Shown here one piece after another: positions 29,254-37,611 of a stretch of DNA of 64,000 nt. Source of the stretch: Meira nashicola (taxonomy: Eukaryota > Basidiomycota > Exobasidiomycetes > Exobasidiales > Brachybasidiaceae); assembly GCA_001600355.1 (NCBI GenBank), contig BCJU01000002.1, positions 2,418,001 through 2,482,000 of the forward strand, written 5' to 3'. A program made the position numbers and the translations under genes. Positions within the stretch are counted from its first letter, which is position 1. Every line of letters starts with the position of its first letter. Below the pieces are notes generated by a model. The model did not search any database. It saw nothing but the letters and a program-made list of their open reading frames with translations, and had not been told where the DNA came from.

Positions 29254-31152
29254 ATGAACGGACACTATTTGTTGCGTATAACACGACGCAAAGCTTTCTC
29301 CATCGGGCCAATCGGTACCGCCTCTTCGGCACGCTTTGACACTTTGTTAGTGCAATCAAACTCTGCTTCTTCTTCCTTACAATCATATCGATTTAAATCA
29401 ACATTTACACATCGAACACCACCTTCAAGAGGTCGTGAAAGCGGAACGAATCCAAGTACAACACATAGCAGTATCATACAACGAACTCCCGTTGCTGCAC
29501 CTGCTTTACCACCTCATCAACACGCTCCTCCTCCTTCCCATTTCGCACCACAGCCTCCACCACATACAGGTGCACCTAGGTTAATTAGACATCCTCCAAT
29601 CGCAGAAGCAGCACAACCACCTCCTCCGCCACCTGCACCTCCAAGTGCTTTATTTCAATATACACGTGGACCTTCTTCACGTTTGTTCTCTTTTCACAAT
29701 AGTGCAACTTCTGCAAGTACAACGACATCGTACGCATACAAAGCTGGACCTTCTTCTGAGCTAACAATAGATCAAGTACCAACAATGCCTGGTGAACAGG
29801 AAGCTGATAAGGTACTGCGAAATAGAAAGCCAGAGACAAATACAACAACTGCGAATAGCAAGTCAAGTGTTGTAGAGCATCCTCATGAACATCACAGCCA
29901 TGGTTGGCTAGGAGGTCATTCGCATTCACACAGTCATGCTGCAGAAGGCAGTGCGGAAGAAGCCGATAAATTATTGAAAGCTCTCAAGGGAAAAGGAGAT
30001 CGTGGAAGTAATATCACTGTCGTTGGCTTGATTGCCAATTTGGTGCTTTGTGGTGCCAAAGGTTTAGCAGGCGTTTGGCTTCATAGTGCTTCTTTGCTTG
30101 CCGATGCAGCTCACAGTCTTTCAGACACATTTTCAGATTTAGTCACACTCTTTTGCTGGAAAATGTCACAAAGACCGGCATCACAATCTCATCCATTAGG
30201 ATACGGCAAATTTGAAACTATGGGCGGTTTAGGTGTTTCGGTCGTTTTAGTTGCAGGTGCATTCGCTATTGGCATGCATAGCTATGGTCTCTTGCTTGAT
30301 GTTTTGCAGCCTCATATGCATCAAATGCCTTCTGGTTTACAAGCATTTGGACATTTGACAGGTGATTTAGCAAGAGCTGCTGGTGGTTTATTGCATGATC
30401 ATCATCATACAGCTGTTGCAGCAGGTGCTGATGCTGGGTCTAATACCGCAGGTGCAATATTGAATGCTGCAGATGGAGCAAAGACGAATTTGAGCGGTGC
30501 TGAAACGGAAAATCTTCTCGATCCTAATGCGATGTGGTTTGCATTGATCAGTGTTTTGGTAAAGGAATGGCTCTATCATGCCACACTCAAAATCGCTCGT
30601 GAAGAAAAGAGTAGCGTTTTAGAAGCCAATGCGATTCATCATCGATCCGATTCGCTCTCATCTGGTGTCACATTTTTGGCCATAGGTGGTTCGTACATGG
30701 GATTCCCGGTTTTGGATCCTTTGGGAGGTTTGCTGGTAGCGGGATTGATTGGTAAGCAAGGTATAGAGTTATTAATTAACGCTTTGGCTGATTTATCCGA
30801 TCGAGGAGTACAACCTGAAGTTTTGGACGACTTTGAACGTGCATTACAAGCGATTGTGGACGGAGTGGATGATATAGAAGGACCGGCAGCGGCAGCAGGA
30901 AAAAGGACAGGTGTGGCTAATCATACAACGGCTGAATTGGAAGGAAGTGATGCAAGATTGCTGGGTTGGAAAGATTTACGCGCCGTTCGAAGTGGTGTGA
31001 GCACATTTGTGGATGTAACTTTGATTATGCGTGAAGACGTTCAACTTAAACAAGCAAGAATTGTAGAGCAAAAAGTACGTGAAAAACTCATTTCGGCAGT
31101 AAAAGGTGTTAAAGAAGTTCGAATTCATCTTGACACCCAACACGAAAATTAA
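29254..31152 (+). CDS. MMT1: Cation diffusion facilitator, Mmt1/Mmt2-like mitochondrial metal transporter
   Basis: The protein has 632 residues. The N-terminus is basic and lacks acids (MNGHYLLRITRRKAFS), like a mitochondrial presequence, and is followed by a Pro-rich, poorly conserved stretch to about residue 200. A His-rich segment (HPHEHHSHGW, HSHSHSH) precedes the first membrane helix, as in metal-binding CDF N-termini. CDF metal-site motifs are present: HSLSD in TM2 (AAHSLSDTFSD) and HHRSDSLSSG in TM5. SHPLGYGKFETMG is a hallmark of the Mmt branch. A second His cluster (HDHHHT) lies in a long loop between TM4 and TM5 that is larger than usual. In yeast Mmt1 and Mmt2 move iron across the mitochondrial inner membrane. 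The metal here is inferred as Fe, although Zn or Mn cannot be excluded. Confidence 0.92.
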   Translation: MNGHYLLRITRRKAFSIGPIGTASSARFDTLLVQSNSASSSLQSYRFKSTFTHRTPPSRGRESGTNPSTTHSSIIQRTPVAAPALPPHQHAPPPSHFAPQPPPHTGAPRLIRHPPIAEAAQPPPPPPAPPSALFQYTRGPSSRLFSFHNSATSASTTTSYAYKAGPSSELTIDQVPTMPGEQEADKVLRNRKPETNTTTANSKSSVVEHPHEHHSHGWLGGHSHSHSHAAEGSAEEADKLLKALKGKGDRGSNITVVGLIANLVLCGAKGLAGVWLHSASLLADAAHSLSDTFSDLVTLFCWKMSQRPASQSHPLGYGKFETMGGLGVSVVLVAGAFAIGMHSYGLLLDVLQPHMHQMPSGLQAFGHLTGDLARAAGGLLHDHHHTAVAAGADAGSNTAGAILNAADGAKTNLSGAETENLLDPNAMWFALISVLVKEWLYHATLKIAREEKSSVLEANAIHHRSDSLSSGVTFLAIGGSYMGFPVLDPLGGLLVAGLIGKQGIELLINALADLSDRGVQPEVLDDFERALQAIVDGVDDIEGPAAAAGKRTGVANHTTAELEGSDARLLGWKDLRAVRSGVSTFVDVTLIMREDVQLKQARIVEQKVREKLISAVKGVKEVRIHLDTQHEN

Positions 31153-31229
31153 AAGAGAGAGAGAGAGATGCAATGTGTACAGTACTCATTCCTTCACAGA
31201 GAGAATATGATGACGTTATTAATAGAGAG

Positions 31230-31236
31230 TGACTCA
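31230..31236. promoter_or_regulatory. Candidate Gcn4/AP-1 site upstream of the OPT gene
   Basis: The palindromic core TGACTCA is present exactly, about 510 bases before the OPT start codon. Gcn4-type bZIP proteins bind this core, and such a protein is encoded at 37532-38527. Occupancy is inference only. Confidence 0.4.
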
Positions 31237-31678
31237 AATCGGAATTGGAAGAATGCCAGATAATCATCTCCAAATAAAATGTACAGCAGAATTTTTGTGA
31301 GTAAATGCGATTGGGCGTAATAAAAATTGGCGTAGCGCCTAATGACCTAGTCGGGCTTTTTGTAGTAAAATAAGCTTTTGGAATCCGCTGTCACAAGGGA
31401 GGTGCCTGCGCTTGCATTTGTGCATTGTGTTGTGAAGGCGCCGGCGCTGGCTCTGTTGTAGTGTAAGTATGTATTATTGATGATAAAGTGTCAATCTATG
31501 CATGCATTATGCCAGACATTCTTACACCAACACCATTTTCTAATGACCCAATAAAAGTGTCCGATTGAGAGTACATAATTCGCAATCTGCCAAGGCCCGT
31601 TTTCAACATATAGAAACATTGATGTTGCAAAGATCACGAGATAGAATTATCGAACGGAACTTCTCGAAGATTTCCTGG

Positions 31679-31685
31679 TATAAAG
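31679..31685 (+). promoter_or_regulatory. TATA box of the OPT transporter gene
   Basis: TATAAAG begins 69 bases upstream of ATG 31748, in a purine-rich context. The spacing matches the other TATA elements in the window. Confidence 0.6.
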
Positions 31686-31747
31686 GAGAGAGTTCATTCA
31701 ATTGCTCGTTTCCAGTCTATCATCTTGATCATTTTGTGCAATAGAGT

Positions 31748-34318
31748 ATGGCGCCTACTCCACTTGCCTCGAATGGGCAAAATGGTCAAGATGTACATGA
31801 ATTGGCTGAATTTACATCTGGATCTGAAGGAATACATACCAGCGTACATTCACCTTCAATCACAACTGCAAGCGGTAGAAGGAGATCAATTTCGTATAAG
31901 GACATTGAGAGTAGCAGCAAGCGTGAATCGATTGATAATGAAGCAGATCTTGATGAAGAATATGTAGACGAAACATTTCAAATGCGTACTACCCGTCGTT
32001 CTGACGATGAAAATGTACCTGGAAGCTCGAGAAAGATTTCAAAAAATGACAAACGAGGGATTGAACTTAGCGATGAGGAGGACGATGAAGATGATGAAGA
32101 GCTTGGTGCAGATGCTCCTCTTGTCGGCGAAACACGAAGACAAAGGCGTGAACGTAGAGAGAGAAGAGCAAATACGGAAGAAGAAGGAGAGAAGAGTAGT
32201 TTGGACGATCCAATGTCGCTCATCAGACGTGCGGTACCCGAAACGGATGATCCTTCACTTCCAACTCTGACATTTCGAGTTGTGTTCATCGGAAGCTTCT
32301 TTTGTATTTTAGGAGCAGGAATTAGTCAGTTATTCTTTTACAAATCCAATTCGCCTTCGTTTTCGTCCTATTTCGTCATTTTGACATCCTTACCGATTGG
32401 AAAATGGATGGCATCGGCATTGCCAAAGAAACGAATTCATTTTTGGAGATGGTCATTCGATCTCAATCCAGGCCCTTTCAGTATCAAAGAGCATCTTTTG
32501 ATAGCAATTTTATCATCTTCAGGTGCTACAAGCGCTTATGCTTCCGATATTATCAACATTCAAGAATTGTATTTTAATCAACATATGGGTATAATTTCAG
32601 GTTTAACACTCTTGCTTACGACACAAATTTTAGGATTCGGTTTTGCGGGATTGATGCATAATTTACTTGTCAAGCCAGTTTCGATGATCTTTCCCGGTTG
32701 TTTAGTCACAACTACCATGTTTCACACTTTGCACGCTCAAAAGACTGTAGAAACGAAAGCGAGATTGCAATTCTTCGCAATGGCATTCATTGCAATCTTT
32801 CTCTATCAATTCCTTCCAGCTTTATTTATGCCTACATTATCTTCTATGGCAATACTTTGCTTCTTTAACAACCAAAATAAAGCTTTTCGCGTTTTGTCTT
32901 CAGGATACAAAGGTTTCGGATTACCTAACCTCTCATTCGATTGGAACGTGATTGCAACAAGTGGACCGCTTTATCGACCTTGGTGGGCTGCATTGAACTT
33001 TTACGCAGGTTTGGCGGGAGCGATGTATGTGATCATGCCCATTTTATACTTTTCAAACTTTTGGGACGCAAAGAGTTTTTCTTCACCAATTGATGCAGGT
33101 CTATATGACCCTCGAACACATCAAAAATTCGAAGTGGCAGCTTTGCTCAAACCTGATCATACACTCGATTGGGGAAAGTACTTGGAAAGAAAGCCAGTCT
33201 TATTGACGCCTTGGTTTGCGATTAATTATGGTATTGCATTTGCAACTTTGACAAGTATGATCGTTTATGTTGCTCTATGGCATCACGAAGATGTAGTCAA
33301 AGCAATAAGAGCACCTTTTCATGATGATATACATAACAGATTGATGCGTGCCTATGCACCCGTTCCACGTTCTTGGTATTTGTGGACATTAGGAATATCT
33401 TTGACAGCTTCGATCATGCTAGTTTGGACAACGCCACTTCAATTACCGGTTTGGGGACTTTTGATTGCTGTTGGATTATCTCTCATCTTCTTGATTCCAG
33501 TAGGCATAACAAAAGCAGTTTCTGATACCACAATTGGATTAAATGTGATCACAGAATTCGTCGCTGGGGTTTTGATGCCGGGCAAGCCAATCGCAAACGT
33601 TTGCTTTAAATGCTATGGTTATATGGCAATGAGTCAAGCCCTGGATCTCACTACAGATATGAAGATCGCTCATTATATGAAAATACCGCCAAAAGACATG
33701 TTTATGTCACAACTGATGGGAACTGTGATAGGGTGTATAGTCAATTTGTTTGTGGTACGATTGATCCTTAATCCTGCTGCAGGGTATAGAGGTTTCTTGG
33801 ACGGCTCACAGATTGATCCTACAGCACAATGGGATGGAAGAAAAGTGAGAATCTTTTATTCAGCATCAATTATTTGGGGTGCCATTGGACCGATTGAGTT
33901 CTTTAGCGGGAAATACAGAAGTTTGTTTTGGTTTTTCTTGTGGGGAGCCCTTTTGCCGTTCATTCCTTGGCTATTGAACAAACGTTATCCACGTCGATAT
34001 TGGAAGTTAATTCACTTTCCTGTCCTTTTGCATGGCGCTGGATATCCACCTCAAGTTCCAACGAATATCATCATTTCCGGTTTTACCGTTTCATGGTTAT
34101 CACAATGGTGGGCAAGAAGAAAGCATCCTAAATGGTTCGCAAGGAGGAATTACGTCTTAGCATCTGCTTTAGATGCTGGAACTTCAGTCAATGCTCTTTG
34201 CATTTTCTTATTGTCGTTGACCGTATTAAAAGTGTTTCCAGTAGCACATTGGTTTATGAATCCAGCAAAAGATTCGGAACATTGTACTCCTCCTGGTGAA
34301 CAATTAGCGCCTTCATAA
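31748..34318 (+). CDS. OPT-family oligopeptide transporter (Isp4/Opt2-like)
   Basis: This 856-residue proton-coupled importer of small peptides (or glutathione-type substrates) sits in the plasma or an internal membrane. About 170 hydrophilic acidic residues (EEDDEDDEELG) precede 12-16 predicted helices. Family motifs are visible: NPGPFSIKEH after TM2, SDIINIQELYF, TTIGLNVITEFVAG, GKPIANVCFKCYGY and KIAHYMKIPP. Length is typical of fungal OPTs (750-900). The start is the first ATG, 69 bases downstream of a TATA box. The gene runs towards the macro-domain gene, with about 90 bases between their stops. The TATA box and upstream TGACTCA suggest amino-acid or nitrogen-responsive expression, which is inference. 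Confidence 0.95.
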   Translation: MAPTPLASNGQNGQDVHELAEFTSGSEGIHTSVHSPSITTASGRRRSISYKDIESSSKRESIDNEADLDEEYVDETFQMRTTRRSDDENVPGSSRKISKNDKRGIELSDEEDDEDDEELGADAPLVGETRRQRRERRERRANTEEEGEKSSLDDPMSLIRRAVPETDDPSLPTLTFRVVFIGSFFCILGAGISQLFFYKSNSPSFSSYFVILTSLPIGKWMASALPKKRIHFWRWSFDLNPGPFSIKEHLLIAILSSSGATSAYASDIINIQELYFNQHMGIISGLTLLLTTQILGFGFAGLMHNLLVKPVSMIFPGCLVTTTMFHTLHAQKTVETKARLQFFAMAFIAIFLYQFLPALFMPTLSSMAILCFFNNQNKAFRVLSSGYKGFGLPNLSFDWNVIATSGPLYRPWWAALNFYAGLAGAMYVIMPILYFSNFWDAKSFSSPIDAGLYDPRTHQKFEVAALLKPDHTLDWGKYLERKPVLLTPWFAINYGIAFATLTSMIVYVALWHHEDVVKAIRAPFHDDIHNRLMRAYAPVPRSWYLWTLGISLTASIMLVWTTPLQLPVWGLLIAVGLSLIFLIPVGITKAVSDTTIGLNVITEFVAGVLMPGKPIANVCFKCYGYMAMSQALDLTTDMKIAHYMKIPPKDMFMSQLMGTVIGCIVNLFVVRLILNPAAGYRGFLDGSQIDPTAQWDGRKVRIFYSASIIWGAIGPIEFFSGKYRSLFWFFLWGALLPFIPWLLNKRYPRRYWKLIHFPVLLHGAGYPPQVPTNIIISGFTVSWLSQWWARRKHPKWFARRNYVLASALDAGTSVNALCIFLLSLTVLKVFPVAHWFMNPAKDSEHCTPPGEQLAPS

Positions 34319-34410
34319 AGTAGCGTTTACAAATGTACCTTTTTTTTTTTCAATCATATTGTACAACTACATTTTATCTATCAATTGTCAAAGCGAACAA
34401 TACATATAGA

Positions 34411-35122
34411 TTAATCAGAAAGATGTTGTGGAATGTGCTTTTCATACACTTTTAAATCCTTTTCACTGAATACGCAAAAGATGACACGTTGAAGCTGTGG
34501 GATGGGAAGACGATTGATTATACAGTCAATTTTTATCTATCAGAACACCTCTTTTAATACTTACAGAATCACCTTCTTTGCTGTTTAGAAATGTTCCAAC
34601 AGTTTCAATCGCTACATCGGTTGCATCATCTATCGGATAACCATATACTCCAGTAGAAATGGAAGGAAAGGCAACAGTTTTAAGTTTCGATTTTATTGCT
34701 TCTTGTAAACTTCTTTTGTATGCAGATTGTAAAGCATTTTTACTTTCTTCCGTTCTACCTTTTGCATAAACAGGTCCAACAGTATGAATCACGTGAGAAG
34801 CAGGTAATTGATATCCTTTTGTAATCTTTGCATCACCTGTTTTACAACCATTCAAGGTCTTACATTCAACCAAAAGATCTTTTCCTGCTGCTTTATGAAT
34901 CGCTCCATCTACACCACCACCGCCAAGTAAAGTTTCATTAGCCGCATTTACGATTGCGTCTACTTGTAATTGGGTAATATCACCTTGATATAATGAAATT
35001 CGATCGGAAACAGAAGAATAAGTTGGTAATTTATTTGCACTTGCAGATTTCAATTGACCATTTTTGAATAATTGTGCTATTGTAGGAATTGAAGATAAAC
35101 TCACAGCTGATGATCGAGACAT
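34411..35122 (-). CDS. Macro-domain ADP-ribose hydrolase (MacroD-like), two exons
   Basis: It removes mono-ADP-ribose from proteins or deacetylates O-acetyl-ADP-ribose. The start is ATG 35122 (MSRSSAVSLSS). Exon 1 is 35122-34565. A 70-bp intron has donor GTAAGT at 34564 and acceptor CCACAG ending at 34495. Exon 2 is 34494-34411, giving 213 residues. Motifs are GDITQLQVDAIVNAANETLL, then GGGGVDGAIHKAAG (catalytic-loop region), HVIHTVGP and FPSISTGVYGYP, as in MACROD1/2 and YmdB. The second exon supplies the final strand and helix, RVIFCVFSEKDLKVYEKHI, which completes the fold. An unspliced reading would end with an unrelated tail at 34526. The N-terminus has no clear targeting signal. The gene is divergent from ICT1 with 162 bases between the start codons. 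Confidence 0.93.
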
Positions 35123-35284
35123 GTTTTGTTTGTGTATGATGGAAGAGGTGAATGTGGAGAAGTTAGTATTAATAATGCTTTCGATCGGAGATAAATTACG
35201 CGTACATTTTGCGTGTACCGGCAAACTCTCTTCCCTCTTCTTCTCCTTCCACCACTTCAACTTTTCATATCATGCTCCGGTAGC
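35123..35284. promoter_or_regulatory. Compact divergent promoter between macro-domain and ICT1 genes
   Basis: The start codons at 35122 (minus) and 35285 (plus) are only 162 bases apart, so both promoters and both leaders share this segment. It contains TC-rich stretches and no TATA box. Confidence 0.55.
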
Positions 35285-36028
35285 ATGAACTATATCAGAT
35301 GCTCAATATCTCGGGCAATATTTCGGCAAAAAAATGAAGCCGGCTTCTCAAAACACATCAAAATCTTAAGTCAAATACAGCCTTCCAATGCGATCATAAA
35401 TCGGAATCAACATAGCAGGGGCTTGAAATTCAGTCCGGGAAGCAAAGATGTCAGAAAGAAGCTTAGTCCCGAAGAAGCACTAAAAGAAAGAATTCAATGG
35501 CTTTCCAAAGTGAATGAAATACAAAAAAGTTCATCTCCTTCTTCTTCATCTCACTACTTCCCAAAGCATTGGATCACTACAACATTCAGTCGTAGTGGTG
35601 GTGCAGGAGGTCAAAATGTGAACAAAGTTAATACTAAAGCAGACGTTCGATTAAATTTATCTAGCGTCACTCAACCCAATCATGCAACTGAAAACGACAC
35701 GAATTCATTCCTACCACCCTTAACGAAAGAGATGGTGACAATATTAGAACAAAAATCTACTTATTACGTCTCTTCTTCGAATGAATTACGAATCACTTCT
35801 ACTGAAACTCGATCGCAATCGGACAATTTACGTGATGCATTGCAAAAGATGCAAGATCATCTAATTCAAATTTTATCACAAGATATACCCGGTGAAACTA
35901 GTAAAGAACAGAGACAAAAAGTGGAAAAATTAATTCAAGTAGATAAAAATAGAAAACGCCAGTCGAAGGAAAAACGGAAGGGTGTAAAGGATAATCGAAA
36001 AGCTTCAAGAAGTGATGTCGGTTTTTAG
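35285..36028 (+). CDS. ICT1: Mitochondrial peptidyl-tRNA hydrolase of the ICT1/class-I release-factor family
   Basis: This family hydrolyses peptidyl-tRNA on stalled mitochondrial ribosomes. The protein has 247 residues from ATG 35285. The N-terminus (MNYIRCSISRAIFRQK) is basic and hydroxylated, with the look of a mitochondrial presequence. The RF-1 domain contains the catalytic GGQ in FSRSGGAGGQNVNKVNTKA, with the expected VNKVNTK continuation. The C-terminus is a Lys/Arg-rich tail (KNRKRQSKEKRKG), which in ICT1-like factors inserts into the empty mRNA channel. No codon-recognition domain is present, so this is a rescue factor and not a conventional release factor. Yeast Pth4 (YOL114C) is the likely counterpart. 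Confidence 0.94.
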   Translation: MNYIRCSISRAIFRQKNEAGFSKHIKILSQIQPSNAIINRNQHSRGLKFSPGSKDVRKKLSPEEALKERIQWLSKVNEIQKSSSPSSSSHYFPKHWITTTFSRSGGAGGQNVNKVNTKADVRLNLSSVTQPNHATENDTNSFLPPLTKEMVTILEQKSTYYVSSSNELRITSTETRSQSDNLRDALQKMQDHLIQILSQDIPGETSKEQRQKVEKLIQVDKNRKRQSKEKRKGVKDNRKASRSDVGF

Positions 36029-37251
36029 AAAATTTGTTGGCATTATTATCTTGACTTTTTTTTATCTTTATCTAATCGCAAATATTAAATTGTACCTGGT
36101 AAATCCGATAAACCGAGTGATCTATGTACATAAATACATAGATACATTGCGTGTATCTGATTGTGTAGTGGAAAATGGACGCCGAACAACGGCGAGCTCC
36201 ATTAGATGGCATTGTTCGGGGGGTAAGGTTTTAGAACGGTAATGATGCCTGTATTAAAAAGCTTAAAGCCGATATTCCGTTTTTATCGTTATTTGGCCGC
36301 TGCAAAGAGCTTGTTCGGTAGAATTGCAGTCTGCATTCGCTTAAATCCTTAATTTCACATCGTTTTAAATGCGTCGAGTCATGTTTGCATGAAGCCTAGC
36401 AATTGGCACACAACGCGTACCTTACGGGATGCAAGTATGACTCGAAAAGAAAAGGGCCGATATTAGCGTGCTATAAAATGCATTAGAGCTGTTATCGCAT
36501 ATGCAGCTTTTGATTACGGGGTGAGCGTTATCATTGGATCTTTGTACCAACATATTAGACTAGAACCTCCCAAGCGCAATTTCAAGATCAACAATTGTGT
36601 CGTGTTCCATTCATTTGTCGTAAAAAAATACACATTGACAGATGCCTTGAATTGAAAGATTGACGAGAGTGGTTTGTTTAAAAAAAGATTTTATGTCTAG
36701 CTGGAAAGCGGAACGTTCGGGCGTGCTAGGTAAGTAGTATATGTATGTGCATGTTCCGCAGCTTCTTCCTGTTTCAGGTGCATGAATTCTTCTTCGGGGT
36801 AGCGAGACAACGGCGCTAGTTCCCCCTTTTTATTGGAAAAGGGCACGGAAGCCACTTTTGGAGCCGCTAAAGTATACATTCGCTTGGATTGGCCACCAAA
36901 GCACTGTAATAATAAAATTTTATTCTTTCTGATCAAATATGTACATTCAAAACAGCATTCAAACAGTACCAATCAACAAAACGCGTCAAAAAAACAATCG
37001 ATAGATTTGCACACAGAAAAAGTGCTACCCTTGTCTCCGTTTTCAAAATAATATAATAAGGCTAACCTGTTCATCGTTTAACTTCTTCTATTTCCCCCAT
37101 CGGTTCTTCCTCAGAGTTAACACAAATCTTCATCACCACCACACTTTCGCGCGCTCAATCCCTTTCAATTTGCCCTTTGGCCTTATTCTTGGTGAACGTT
37201 CACCTTGTTTCTGAATCCTACACATACACTCAACTCATTAGAACCGCCGCA
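36029..37251. other. Long upstream region and leader of the Gcn4-type gene
   Basis: About 1.2 kb without a supported gene. It contains a 16-base imperfect inverted repeat with two ATGACTC cores (36375-36444), repeated TACATA/GTATC steps near 36125-36155, and an AT-rich segment near 37050. From about 37080 it becomes a CT-rich, ATG-free leader. No ATG is seen from about 37000 until the first uORF at 37252. Confidence 0.6.
36375..36444. repeat. Inverted repeat carrying two Gcn4-like cores
   Basis: The left arm CGAGTCATGTTTGCAT (36375-36390) and the right arm ATGCAAGTATGACTCG (36429-36444) are reverse complements at 14 of 16 positions, with a 38-base spacer. Each arm carries the core ATGACTC on one strand. 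The element is about 810 bases upstream of the first uORF of a Gcn4-type gene. Confidence 0.6.
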
Positions 37252-37272
37252 ATGTTCTTCCAACCCGCCTGA
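37252..37272 (+). promoter_or_regulatory. uORF1 of the Gcn4-type gene
   Basis: A six-codon reading frame (MFFQPA, stop TGA) is the first ATG in the CT-rich leader, with G at -3. It ends 198 bases before the next ATG. Short 5'-proximal uORFs that permit reinitiation are the key element of GCN4 and ATF4 control. Confidence 0.6.
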
Positions 37273-37470
37273 GCGTAAGCTTGGCCAACGATCTTCTCTT
37301 TTAACAGAAACCGACCGTAACCGCCTTCTTAATCAGTTGATATCGTCTTTCGATTCCACTGTTCTGAAGTCTGTGCATTCTGCTAATTTAGCCACAACTC
37401 AAACTTTGAAACCCTCTAACTCTGCCACCTTGTCTTCGAACTTTAACGTTCGTCCTTTGACTCTGCCACC

Positions 37471-37611
37471 ATGGCTTCACTCACAATTTCGTCAGGCCTT
37501 TTGCCTTCCAAACAACAACAACAATCAAACAATGAACACAACACAAGAATACCAGCACGGGGCTGCCGTACAAGCGGCCCCTCAGAAGGATGTAGCCAAT
37601 GCTGCTCCTGA
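37471..37611 (+). promoter_or_regulatory. uORF2, overlapping the Gcn4 start codon out of frame
   Basis: It starts in a strong context (CCACCATGG), encodes 46 residues and stops at TGA 37609-37611. The main ATG at 37532 lies inside it in another frame, with an 80-base overlap. Ribosomes that translate uORF2 cannot reach the main start, so it should be inhibitory. Confidence 0.6.

Larger units (their letters stand above)
31153..31747. other. Upstream region of the OPT transporter gene
   Basis: About 595 bases without a gene. It begins with an AG repeat in the CDF 3' UTR, then carries a perfect AP-1/Gcn4-type site TGACTCA at 31230-31236, a CRE-like TGACGTTA near 31211, a GGCGTAGCGCC imperfect palindrome near 31330, and GATA-factor-like cores near 31641-31650. 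A TATA box lies at 31679. Confidence 0.55.
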
